A stretch of 64,000 nt of DNA from Phycisphaerales bacterium (GTDB taxonomy: Bacteria; Planctomycetota; Phycisphaerae; Phycisphaerales; UBA1924): contig JADLCM010000019.1 in assembly GCA_020847175.1 (NCBI GenBank), positions 1 through 64,000 of the forward strand, written 5' to 3'. The notes beneath the pieces are model-generated. The model saw nothing but the letters and a program-made list of their open reading frames with translations, was not told where the DNA came from and did not search any database. Every line of letters begins with the position of its first letter. Positions within the stretch are counted from its first letter, which is position 1. The translations under genes were made by a program, and so were the position numbers. Positions 45,322-54,207 of the stretch are shown here, piece by piece.

Positions 45322-47277
45322 GTGATCGACCTCTCGAAGATCAAGGCTCCGGGCTGGCAGCGCGTGGTCGAGGAACTCTCCAGGCCCGCGCCCGACGACC
45401 GCGCGTTCCTCGCTCGGCTCCTCTCGATCCAGGCGCAGGTCTCCGGCGCACGCCAGGGCGTGCTGTACGCCGTGCCCCCCGCCCAGGGGGCCGCCCCGGG
45501 CGCCGAGCCCGAGCCCACGCCCCTCCTCATCTGGCCTCCGGCCGAGGGCGGCACGGGTGAGCCGGGCACCGTGCCCATCGAACACGAATCGGAGGCCCGC
45601 GACGCGGCCCGGGCCGCCGGGGGTTCGCGCCAGACCCGAGTCTTCGGCCTGGAGAAGAGCGACGGGCTTTACGAGGGCGGATCGCAGGCATACATGGTCG
45701 GGGTCTCGCTTTCACCCGGGAGCGACCATGCCCCGGGGCATGTCATCACGCTGCTCATCGAGGCCCGCACGCGCCAGGCGCTCCAGACCACCCTCGCCCT
45801 CGTCGAGGTGGTCGCGGGGTACATCCACGCCCACGCGGCCCGGCGCGAACTCGCCCGCGCGCGGGCGTCCAGCGCGTCGCTCGATCTCGCCGTGCGCCTC
45901 ATCGCCTCGATCAACCAGGCCGCGGGCTTCCGCGGCGCGTGCATGCAGGTGTGCAACGACCTGACGCGGCACCTCGCGCTCGACCGGGCGGCCCTGGGCT
46001 GGGTCAAGGGCGTGGGCGCGAACTCGGGCACCCTCCGGGCCGTCGCCATGAGCGACACCGAGCACTTCGACCGTCGCATGGCATTCGTCAAGAAGGTCGA
46101 AGCCGCGATGGACGAGTGCTTCGACCAGGAGCAAGCCGTGCTGCACCCGGTGCCGCCGGCAGAAGGGCCTGCGGGCGACGTGCTGCTGGGGCAGGCGATC
46201 GCGCACGCGCACCGCGAACTCGCCTCGGCGGACGCGAAGCTGCGGGTGGCTTCGGTTCCGCTTCGCGTGGGGGATGACGTGCTGGGCGTGCTGACGGTCG
46301 AGTCCGCCGCGGATGCATCGACGCTGGGCGTGCCCCTCGTCGAACTGCTGCAGGCCGCGATGGACCTCGTGGCGCCGGTGCTCGCGGTGCGCCGAAGCGA
46401 TGACCGCGTGCTCGCGCTGCGGGCCGTTGATTCCACGCGCCGGGCCGGATCGTGGCTCGTCGGGCCCAGGCACACGATCTGGAAGCTGGCCCTCGTGGCG
46501 GCGACGATCGCGGTGCTCGCCGCGGTCTTCGTCACCGTGCCCTACCGCATCGAAGCGCCGATGGAGCTCACGCCCCGCACCCAGCGCATCGTGAGCGCCC
46601 CCTTTGACGGCGTCATCGACCGGCTGGGCGAACACGCGATCAAGGGTTCGACCGTCAAGGCGGGCGACCTGCTCGTCTCGATGCGGACCACCGAACTCCA
46701 CCTGGGTCTGCAGGACGCTCTCGTGAAGATGCAGCAGGCCCAGACCCGTGCCGACGCCTCGCTGCGCGAGGGCAAACTCGAAGAAGCCGAACAGGCGAAG
46801 CAGGACATCGAGGCGGCGAAGGCCCAGATCGACCTGCTGCGCTACCGAATCGACCAAGCCGAACTCCGCAGCCCCATCGACGGCGTGATCGTGGACGGCG
46901 ACCTCCGCGAGCGGGTCGGCAGCACCGTCAAACTCGGCGATGCCTTCTTCGTCATCGCCAGGGTGGACGACATGATCGCCGTCGCCAAGGTCTCCGACAC
47001 CGACGTGAGCTACATCGCCGAGTCGATGCGCGGCGAACTCGCCACCCGCAGCGACCCCGCCGCGACCTTCGGCGTCCACGTCGAACGCCTCGTGCCCATG
47101 GCCCGCGCGGAAGGCGGCAGCAACACCTTCGAGGTCCGGGCCGCCCTCGACGAAACCGCCCCCTGGATGCGCCCGGGCATGGAGGGCATCGTGAAACTCA
47201 ACACCGGACCACGCTCGATCGCGTGGATCCTCACGCGCCGCATCCGCGACACCGCCCGCTTGTGGCTCTGGTGGTGA
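45322..47277 (+). CDS. GAF-TM-HlyD protein (cytosolic sensor fused to an export adaptor)
   Basis: 651 residues, starting at GTG 45322 with GGAG at -10. Residues 1-385 are soluble and contain one or two GAF-like domains (best at about 190-350: VCNDLTRHLALDRAALGWVK; VASVPLRVGDDVLGVLTVES). One span at 387-408 (IWKLALVAATIAVLAAVFVT) leads to a HlyD-type adaptor region: IVSAPFDGVIDRLGE, a coiled coil at about 460-520 and LRSPIDGVIVDGDLRERVGS. The protein is thus a cytoplasmic small-molecule or redox sensor joined to a periplasmic adaptor. One base separates it from the upstream gene; both are probably co-translated. Confidence 0.88.
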   Translation: MIDLSKIKAPGWQRVVEELSRPAPDDRAFLARLLSIQAQVSGARQGVLYAVPPAQGAAPGAEPEPTPLLIWPPAEGGTGEPGTVPIEHESEARDAARAAGGSRQTRVFGLEKSDGLYEGGSQAYMVGVSLSPGSDHAPGHVITLLIEARTRQALQTTLALVEVVAGYIHAHAARRELARARASSASLDLAVRLIASINQAAGFRGACMQVCNDLTRHLALDRAALGWVKGVGANSGTLRAVAMSDTEHFDRRMAFVKKVEAAMDECFDQEQAVLHPVPPAEGPAGDVLLGQAIAHAHRELASADAKLRVASVPLRVGDDVLGVLTVESAADASTLGVPLVELLQAAMDLVAPVLAVRRSDDRVLALRAVDSTRRAGSWLVGPRHTIWKLALVAATIAVLAAVFVTVPYRIEAPMELTPRTQRIVSAPFDGVIDRLGEHAIKGSTVKAGDLLVSMRTTELHLGLQDALVKMQQAQTRADASLREGKLEEAEQAKQDIEAAKAQIDLLRYRIDQAELRSPIDGVIVDGDLRERVGSTVKLGDAFFVIARVDDMIAVAKVSDTDVSYIAESMRGELATRSDPAATFGVHVERLVPMARAEGGSNTFEVRAALDETAPWMRPGMEGIVKLNTGPRSIAWILTRRIRDTARLWLWW

Positions 47278-47446
47278 GCGGGGCGGGGGGAGGGGTGGGC
47301 AAATGACCACACGGGGAAATAGGGAAATGAGCCATTGTTGATCGCAGTTCGCCGCTTGCCCGCTTACCGCATGGCCTGAATCCGCGCCGCTTCACCTCGC
47401 CGCTTCGCCACCACACCGCCTCACAACCTCACCCTCCATCCTCACC

Positions 47447-49621
47447 ATGTCCGAGCGTCCGACATTCTCTCCCTTCTGGCACCGGGTCCGGGCGCTGCGC
47501 CCGCGCCTGCGTCCGCACGTGCAGATCACCCGGCAGCACTACCGGGGTGAGCGCTGGCATGTCGTGCATGACCCGTCCTCCAACCAGTTCTATCGCCTCA
47601 ACCCGATCGCCCACGAGTTCGTCGGGCTGCTGGACGGCCGGCGCACCGTGGAAGAGGTGTGGGAGCTCTGCCTCACCCGGCACGCCGACGCCGCCCCCAC
47701 GCAGAACGAGGCCCTCCAGCTCATCGCCCAGCTCTACGGCGCGAACCTTCTGAGCGTGGATGCCTCGCCCGAGGTCGAGCAGCTGCTGCGGCGCGGGCGC
47801 GACCGGCTGAAGAAGAAGGCGATCGGGCAGATCGTGGGCATCATGTACTTCAAGATCCGGCTCTTCAACCCGGATCGTCTCGTCGCCGCCGTCGAGCCGG
47901 TGCTCCGCCCGCTGATCTCCCGTCTCGGGCTCGTGCTCTGGGCGGGGCTGGTGTTCTTCGCCCTCCTCTCGCTCGCGCCGCACGCGCGCACGCTGATGGG
48001 CGACGCGTCCAGCGCGATCGCTCCCTCCAACTGGGGCTGGCTCAGCGTCGTCTTCATCCTCACCAAGGCCGTTCACGAACTCGGGCACGCCGTCATTCTC
48101 AAGCGCTTCGGCGGGCAGGTGCCCGAGTGCGGCCTGATGCTGCTCGTGCTCTTCCCGGCGCCGTACGTCGATGCCTCCGCCGCGTGGACGCTCGAGAACA
48201 AGTGGCGCCGCATCGCGGTGGGCGCGGGGGGCATGCTCTTCGAACTCTGCATCGCATCCGTCGCGGCCCTCGTGTGGGTGGGCACGCTCGGCGCCGAGGG
48301 TTCGCTCACGCACCAGCTCGCGTACAACGCCATGTTCATCGCCAGCGTCTCTACGGTGCTCTTCAACGCCAACCCCCTCATGCGATTCGACGGCTACTAC
48401 ATGCTCAGCGACCTCATCGAAATTCCCAACCTCATGCAGCGCTCGCAGCGCCTCATCCAGCACTTCTTCAAGCGCCATGCCTACCGGCTCAAGCACGAGC
48501 CCGCGCCCACCACGAGCCCGTCGGAGCGCTGGGTTCTCGCCCTGTACGGCGTGCTCAGCCTCGCCTACCGCCTCTTCCTGTTCCTCAGCATCACCCTGCA
48601 CGTGATGGGCGTGATGTTCGGGCTCGGCCTCCTGCTCGCCCTCTGGACCAGCGCCATGTGGTTCTTCCTGCCCGTGGGCAAGTTCATCCACTGGCTCGCC
48701 GCGGGCCCCGCCCTGCACGACCGGCGCTGGCGGGCGGTGGGGGTGAGCCTCCTGCTCGCCCTCGCGGTCATCATCCCGGTGGGGCTGGTGCCCTTCCCCG
48801 ACCACCGGCGTGCCTCGGGCGTCGTCGAGGCCCGCCTGCGCACGGGCGTCTACTTCGGGGTTGACGGTTTCGTCGAAGAGGCCTTCGCACGCCCCGGAGA
48901 TCGCGTCGAGGCGGGCCAGCGGATCGCCCGTCTCTCGAACCCCGAACTTGAACAGCGGATCACCGCGGGCCGGGCCCAGATCGCCAAGGTCCGCAGCCTG
49001 ATGCTCCAGGCGACGCTGGAGCAGCCCGTCGCCGTCGATGTCTACGAGGCCCAGCTCGACGCACTCGAGGAACAGCTCGGGTTTCTCCTCACGCGCCGCG
49101 AGGCGCTCGACGTCGTGGCCCCGCACGCGGGGGTCATCGTCGGCGCCGACCCCGATGCGCTCGTCGGGTCGTATGCGCGCGAGGGCCAGGCCATCTGCGA
49201 GCTCGTCGATGACGCCTCCCTCCACATCGTCGCTAGCCTCGGACAGCGCGAGAACGCCTGGGCCATCTCCGCGCAGCGCGGCGACCTCGAACTCCGCGCG
49301 CACGCCCGCTTCCTCAGCCGCGCCTACGTCAGCGTGCCCTGCGCGGTCGAGGAGGTGATCGAGGCCGGCCAGCGCACGCTCGCGCACGGCGCGCTGGCCT
49401 ACGCCGGTGGCGGCACCATCCAGACCCAGTCCGACGACCGCACCGGGCGCCAGGCTTCCGCCAAGCAGTTTGAAGTGCTGCTGGCCCCCGGGCCGGGCCC
49501 GGGCTGGCGCGGCAGCCCCGGCGAGCGCGTCGCCCTGCGCTTCACGCTTCCCGCCCGGCCCCTCGCCTTCCAGTGGGCCGACCGGCTGCACAAACTCATC
49601 CAGTCCCGGGTGAAACTCTGA
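47447..49621 (+). CDS. PqqD-like / M50 site-2 metalloprotease / HlyD-like membrane protein
   Basis: 724 residues. N-terminal 100 residues look like a PqqD-type winged helix (YRLNPIAHEFVGLLDGRRTV). The central region has about eight spans with an M50 active site, AVHELGHAVILKRFGG (His210, Glu211, His214), and the partner motif FNANPLMRFDGYYMLSDL near 307-325, which supplies the third zinc ligand Asp. The C-terminal 260 residues are a lipoyl/HlyD-type adaptor (GVYFGVDGFVEEAFARPGDR; ALDVVAPHAGVIVGADPDAL). Peptide-export systems sometimes join an M50 protease with a HlyD-like part. It is 169 bp after the GAF-HlyD gene and 19 bp before the SecA-like gene. Confidence 0.88.
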   Translation: MSERPTFSPFWHRVRALRPRLRPHVQITRQHYRGERWHVVHDPSSNQFYRLNPIAHEFVGLLDGRRTVEEVWELCLTRHADAAPTQNEALQLIAQLYGANLLSVDASPEVEQLLRRGRDRLKKKAIGQIVGIMYFKIRLFNPDRLVAAVEPVLRPLISRLGLVLWAGLVFFALLSLAPHARTLMGDASSAIAPSNWGWLSVVFILTKAVHELGHAVILKRFGGQVPECGLMLLVLFPAPYVDASAAWTLENKWRRIAVGAGGMLFELCIASVAALVWVGTLGAEGSLTHQLAYNAMFIASVSTVLFNANPLMRFDGYYMLSDLIEIPNLMQRSQRLIQHFFKRHAYRLKHEPAPTTSPSERWVLALYGVLSLAYRLFLFLSITLHVMGVMFGLGLLLALWTSAMWFFLPVGKFIHWLAAGPALHDRRWRAVGVSLLLALAVIIPVGLVPFPDHRRASGVVEARLRTGVYFGVDGFVEEAFARPGDRVEAGQRIARLSNPELEQRITAGRAQIAKVRSLMLQATLEQPVAVDVYEAQLDALEEQLGFLLTRREALDVVAPHAGVIVGADPDALVGSYAREGQAICELVDDASLHIVASLGQRENAWAISAQRGDLELRAHARFLSRAYVSVPCAVEEVIEAGQRTLAHGALAYAGGGTIQTQSDDRTGRQASAKQFEVLLAPGPGPGWRGSPGERVALRFTLPARPLAFQWADRLHKLIQSRVKL

Positions 49622-49640
49622 GCCCCCGGAGCGCTCGCCC

Positions 49641-51626
49641 ATGACCCAGGCCCTCACGCGATACGCGGCGCTGCACGGCTCGATCATGAGCCGCCGGCGC
49701 GTGCCGCGCACGCTCAAGGGCCTTGACCGGCTCAACGCCTGGCTTCAGCTCCGGGCCGCCCAGCGGCGCTCCCGTCCGAGCGTGCTGTGGCGCCACGTGC
49801 GCGCCGCCGAGGCCCTCGCCCCCGCCCTCCGCAGCCACTCCGAGGCGGCGTTTGATGAGCAGGTGATGCGCATCCGCGAACGGTTCATCCGGCGCGATGT
49901 CGACACCGACGTGCTGCGTCGGGCGCTCGCCGTGGTGCGCGAGGCGGCGCGGCGCGAGACGGGCGAAGAGGCCTACCCGGTGCAGATGCTCGGCGCGATG
50001 GCCCTCTACCACGGGCGGATCATCGAGATGCTCACCGGCGAGGGCAAGACGCTCACGGGCTCGCTCGCGGCCCCCCTCATCGCCTGGACGCACCGCTCCG
50101 TGCACGTGCTGACGGTGAACGACTACCTCGCGCGGCGCGATGCGCACTCGCGGGCGGGGCTCTACCGGCGCCTCGGGTGCTCGGTGGGGGCGATCCAGCA
50201 GGAGCAGGAGCCGCTCGAACGCTTTGACATCTACGCCCGCGCGATCGTCTACGGCACTCCCAAGCAGATCACCGCGGACTTCCTGCGCGACCAGCTCCGC
50301 GTTGCGCCCCTGGGCGCCCCGTGGGCGGGGCGCATGGCCCTCGCCCGCTTCGGCGATGACGCCCGCGCCATGGGGCCGATGATCCCGGGCTTGCGGGCGG
50401 CGCTCGTGGATGAAGCCGACGCCGTGCTCATCGATGAAGGCGTGGTGCCCCTCATCATCGCTCAAAGCCGCCGGGGCGACGACATGGCCCGGGTCTACCA
50501 CGAAGCCTGCTCGATCGCCGCGAAACTCGACGAGGGCCCCGATTACGCCGTCGATCACCTCCGCAAGCGGGCCGAGATCAGGCGCCGCGGCCTCGCCCGC
50601 GCCGAACAGATGTGGCGCGCCTGTGATGCCCCCATCTGGAGGGCCCCCCGGCGCGCCGAAGAACTCATCCGCCAGGCGCTCATCGCCCGGCATTGCTACC
50701 TGCGGGGCAAGCAGTACGACATCGTCGACGGGCGCGTGGTGATCGTCGATGAGTACACCGGGCGATTCCTCGCCGATCGATCGTGGGAGCACGGGCTGCA
50801 CCAGGCCGTCGAAGCCAAGGAAGGGGTCGAGGTCACCGCCGACCGCGAGACGCTCGCCCGCATGAGCTTCCAGCGGTTCTTCCGGGGGTACCCGTTCCTC
50901 TGCGGCATGACCGGCACCGCCGCCGACGCCTCGCGCGAGATGGAGCACGTCTACGCCCGCCCCGTGAGCCGCATCCCCACGCACCGGCCGATGATCCGCG
51001 TGCAGTGGCCCATGCGGGTCTTCCGGCGCCCCGAAGACCGCGACTCGGCGCTGGTCGATGAGATCGAACGCCTCTCGCGCGAGGGCCGCCCCGTGCTCAT
51101 CGGCACGCGCTCGATCGAAGCCTCCGAGGCGCTCTCAGCCCGGCTCGCGGCCCGCGGCCTGCCTCACAAGGTTCTCAACGCCCTGCACGATGCCGAAGAG
51201 GCCGAACTGATCTCGGGCGCGGGCGCCGCCGGCGCCATCACCGTCGCCACCAACATGGCGGGGCGCGGCACCGACATCCTCCTCGACCCCGCCGCCCGCG
51301 CCGCCGGGGGCCTTGTGGTGCTCCTCTCCGAGATGCACGGGGCCAAACGCATCGACCGCCAGTTCATCGGGCGCGCCGGGCGGCAGGGCGACCCGGGCGC
51401 GGCGCGCATCTATGCCTCGCTCAAGGACGAACTCCTCGGCCAGCACCTGCGCCCGGCCCGCACCCTGCTCGAATCTTCGTGCAAGGAGGGCGAAGTGACC
51501 ATGCGCCGGCTCGCCGCCCGCTGCTTCCGCCTCGCCCAGCGCCGAAGCGAAGCCCGCGCCCGGCGCGGCCGGGCCGATGTGCTCCGCCAGGATGACTGGA
51601 TCGACAAGAATCTGCCGGGGTGGTGA
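49641..51626 (+). CDS. Short SecA-like translocase ATPase
   Basis: 661 residues; housekeeping SecA usually has 850-1000. Motor motifs are all present: Walker A IEMLTGEGKTL (132-137), VDEADAVLIDE with a DEAD box at 257-260, VIVDEYTGR, SFQRFFRGYPFLCGMTGTA, VATNMAGRGTDI (about 535-546) and the arginine-finger region FIGRAGRQGDPG. The preprotein-crosslinking region between DEAD and IVDEYTGR is only about 100 residues, and the helical wing, two-helix finger and C-terminal zinc tail are short or missing; the protein ends DKNLPGW. It is therefore a paralog, not the main SecA. Position directly behind the PqqD-M50-HlyD gene suggests that it powers export through that complex. Confidence 0.88.
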   Translation: MTQALTRYAALHGSIMSRRRVPRTLKGLDRLNAWLQLRAAQRRSRPSVLWRHVRAAEALAPALRSHSEAAFDEQVMRIRERFIRRDVDTDVLRRALAVVREAARRETGEEAYPVQMLGAMALYHGRIIEMLTGEGKTLTGSLAAPLIAWTHRSVHVLTVNDYLARRDAHSRAGLYRRLGCSVGAIQQEQEPLERFDIYARAIVYGTPKQITADFLRDQLRVAPLGAPWAGRMALARFGDDARAMGPMIPGLRAALVDEADAVLIDEGVVPLIIAQSRRGDDMARVYHEACSIAAKLDEGPDYAVDHLRKRAEIRRRGLARAEQMWRACDAPIWRAPRRAEELIRQALIARHCYLRGKQYDIVDGRVVIVDEYTGRFLADRSWEHGLHQAVEAKEGVEVTADRETLARMSFQRFFRGYPFLCGMTGTAADASREMEHVYARPVSRIPTHRPMIRVQWPMRVFRRPEDRDSALVDEIERLSREGRPVLIGTRSIEASEALSARLAARGLPHKVLNALHDAEEAELISGAGAAGAITVATNMAGRGTDILLDPAARAAGGLVVLLSEMHGAKRIDRQFIGRAGRQGDPGAARIYASLKDELLGQHLRPARTLLESSCKEGEVTMRRLAARCFRLAQRRSEARARRGRADVLRQDDWIDKNLPGW

Positions 51627-51665
51627 ACCCTTCGGTCGAAGGTGCGCCTCGCTGCGTGCCGCTCC

Positions 51666-53231
51666 TCAATCGTCGGCCGAGTACACCCCGCGCAACGTCA
51701 GCCCGAGCCTTTCAAAGGCTTCGCGCCGGGCGAGCATCGCGTCGTGGTGCATCCAACTGCTCACCAGCACATCAGTCGCGCCCAGCGCCGCTGCCGCTTC
51801 GCGGGCGACCACAGGCCACCCGCAGAGACGTTGTCTGTGCTGCGCCGGGTCATCGTCGATGATGCAGGCGATGCGCACGCCGAAGCGCAGTTCGCTCTCC
51901 GCCAGCACCGAGGCGAGCTCAATCGTGTGCCTCCCGCCCCCGTAGAGCGCGATGGTGCGCCCGCGCAGGCGCTGCAGGGCCTCGCGCAGCCGCGTCGCCC
52001 CATCCGGCGGCACGCTTCCCGACCCTCCCCCCGGCGCGCCCCCGCACGACCCGAACGCGCACGCCCGGGTCGCGGGCCACGGCCGGGGCGGCGCATCGAC
52101 GACCTCCCGAAGCAGGGCGGCGACGGCATCAACGTGCCGCGCGAGGCCGAACCGCGCCCGCGCATCCTCGACTCCTGCCCGCGACATCGCCGGGGCGTCT
52201 CCCACGGCGAAGCAGGCAACCGCCCGGGCCATGGCGTGCCCCGCGGCCTCGGCGTCATCGTCCGGGCCCGTTTCAGCGAAGAGGCCCGTAACGCCCTCGC
52301 GGATGGCCTGCGCCGCCCCCGAGCGCACCCGGGCGATGATCGGCACGCACCCGCACGAAAGCGCTTCGAGCATCGAGATGCTCAGCCCCTCATAACGCGA
52401 TGCGAGCACGAAGGCGTCGGCGCCCCGCAGCATGGCCCGCACACCGGCGGGCCCGCACGCCGGCACGCGCCGCACCCGGCGGGGGCGCGCCGCGCACAGC
52501 GCATCAACCTCGGCGCTCGCCGGACCGTCGCCCAGCAGGGTCAGTTCGTGGGCCACGCCCTGCGCGCTCAGGACATCGCTCATCACGATCAGCGCCCCCA
52601 CGCGCTTCTGCTCGTGCTCGATCCGCCCGGTGTAGACCAGCCGCACCGCCCGGCCCGCGAGCGGCTCGCGCCGCGCCGGGGCCTCCTCCGCCTCCACGCC
52701 GTACGCGATCTCGCGCACGTGGGCGCGCCGGCCCGGGTGCGCCCGGCGCAGTTGCTCCGCGATCACCCCGCTCACGCCCACGAAGGCGTGCAGCATGGGC
52801 TCGTAATGCGCGAGCAGTCGCGCGTCGTAGGCGATGTCGGAATGCCGCCACCCGATGACCCGCACCCGCTCCGGCATCGTCTGCGCCAGGCACGCCGCCG
52901 CGCCGTAACTCTCGCCGTGCAGGTTCGGGCTCAGCACGACCACCGGGTCCGCCAGCGTCTCTGCCGCGCGCCGGTACAGGGGCACGTGCCGCGACAGGTC
53001 GCCCGCGCAGAGGCGAAGGGGCGTGAGGTCCGATGCGTCCCACACCCGCACCCCCGCGTGCAGCGGCACATCGAGCCTGGACTGCCCCGGGGGCAGCGCA
53101 TGCACGATCAGACCCGCCGAGCCGCCTCGCGCCGCCAGCGCGTTCGCGAGGCGCACGCCCCACATCGTCACGCCGCTGACATTGAACCCCTGGGGCAGGT
53201 CGATCAGCATGGCGGGCGGGCGATCCGTCAT
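51666..53231 (-). CDS. Glycosyltransferase (GT-B, family 4-like) with a C-terminal Rossmann-like domain
   Basis: 521 residues from ATG 53231. Residues 1-395 are a GT4-like transferase (DLPQGFNVSGVTMWGVRLAN; LVYTGRIEHEQKRVGALIVM; VLASRYEGLSISMLEALSCG). After a Gly/Pro-rich linker (CGGAPGGGSGSVPPDG) comes a second domain of about 110 residues, IALYGGGRHTIELASVLAES ... IACIIDDDP, of the nucleotide-binding Rossmann type seen with methyltransferases and sugar-modifying proteins. The fusion joins sugar transfer with a sensor or helper domain of unknown ligand. Next to a methyltransferase gene on the same strand, so both may modify one glycan. Confidence 0.87.
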   Translation of the reverse strand: MTDRPPAMLIDLPQGFNVSGVTMWGVRLANALAARGGSAGLIVHALPPGQSRLDVPLHAGVRVWDASDLTPLRLCAGDLSRHVPLYRRAAETLADPVVVLSPNLHGESYGAAACLAQTMPERVRVIGWRHSDIAYDARLLAHYEPMLHAFVGVSGVIAEQLRRAHPGRRAHVREIAYGVEAEEAPARREPLAGRAVRLVYTGRIEHEQKRVGALIVMSDVLSAQGVAHELTLLGDGPASAEVDALCAARPRRVRRVPACGPAGVRAMLRGADAFVLASRYEGLSISMLEALSCGCVPIIARVRSGAAQAIREGVTGLFAETGPDDDAEAAGHAMARAVACFAVGDAPAMSRAGVEDARARFGLARHVDAVAALLREVVDAPPRPWPATRACAFGSCGGAPGGGSGSVPPDGATRLREALQRLRGRTIALYGGGRHTIELASVLAESELRFGVRIACIIDDDPAQHRQRLCGWPVVAREAAAALGATDVLVSSWMHHDAMLARREAFERLGLTLRGVYSADD

Positions 53232-53283
53232 CGGTTCATTCTCGCGGTTCCCCGTTGCATCCCGCGGCTGCCTCCACCCCGGG

Positions 53284-54060
53284 TCATGCGGGCCTGCACA
53301 GCAGCGCGCAGCACGCCCAGGGCGAGGTCGGCGCCTCGCCCCGTCTCCAGGCCAGTTCGGCTTCCATTGTCTCGGCGAGCCCCGCATCGGTCTGCGTCAC
53401 GAAGCGCCGGCGCAGCACCCGGAACCCGCACCCCCGCACAAAGCGCCGGAACTCCGACGACGCCCATTCTCGGACATGCTCGGGCTTGGCACACGCGCGG
53501 CAGTCACGCCCGCGCAGGCGGTCGCGGTCGGGCGTCGAGAGCAGCACCACCGTGCGGGAGTGACAGGCCTCGCGGATCATCCGCAGCGCCGGGCGCGGAT
53601 CGGCGAGGTGCTCCAGCACATCGGCGCAGAGGATCAGGTCGAACGTCCGCCACGCCCGGGGCGGCGCATCCAGGTCCGCCTCACGCACCCGGCCCTCCGC
53701 CGGCCCCTCGGCCCGAAACCGCGCCAGCGCCGAGGCCTGGTCGATGCCCTCGATGTCGTCGGTGAGCGGGGCGATCAGTGCCTTGAGCTTCCGCCCCGTG
53801 CCGCACCCCACGTCCAGCAGGCTCAGGCCCGGGCGCGCCCGGAGAATGGACGCGGCCCAGTCGTAGACGTGCCATTGATACCGCCCGCTCATGTCCGCGC
53901 GCTCTTCGTGCCAGTAACTGTTCTTCCATTGGCCGCCGCGCGGGCGCGCCGGGTCAAAGCTGAAGTTCGCCGGCTGCTGCCGGTAATCCGCCGGCAGCCC
54001 GAGCACCTCGGGGGCCGGAGGTTGCGGTACACCACGCGTCGAAACCGGGAGCGCGCTCAT
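53284..54060 (-). CDS. SAM-dependent methyltransferase
   Basis: 258 residues from ATG 54060 (MSALPVSTRG); two ATG codons 6-9 bases upstream are alternatives and no strong ribosome-binding site decides. Class I motifs: motif I LSLLDVGCGTGRKLKAL, acidic loop GIDQAS and motif IV-like FDLILCADVLEHLADP, followed by a CxxC-like cluster (RDCRACAKPEHVREW). The target is not readable. It lies 52 bp upstream of the glycosyltransferase gene on the same strand and is probably co-transcribed with it. Confidence 0.87.
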   Translation of the reverse strand: MSALPVSTRGVPQPPAPEVLGLPADYRQQPANFSFDPARPRGGQWKNSYWHEERADMSGRYQWHVYDWAASILRARPGLSLLDVGCGTGRKLKALIAPLTDDIEGIDQASALARFRAEGPAEGRVREADLDAPPRAWRTFDLILCADVLEHLADPRPALRMIREACHSRTVVLLSTPDRDRLRGRDCRACAKPEHVREWASSEFRRFVRGCGFRVLRRRFVTQTDAGLAETMEAELAWRRGEAPTSPWACCALLCRPA

Positions 54061-54207
54061 GCGCATCATCCATCGGCGCGCAGGCCCCCCGTGGAACAGC
54101 CGGGCCGGCGTCATTCTGAGGTGTCATCCCGGCTCCACGCCGCCCGGCACGGCCGCCGCGCCGGCGTGTGCCCCGCGACTGATGCCGCCCCGCCCGCGTG
54201 CGCCGGT

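Noticed and set aside
47429-49735. A 768-residue minus-strand frame across the M50 gene
   Set aside because: Antisense shadow with low-complexity Glu/His/Arg composition; the plus strand has HELGH and the FDGYY motif.
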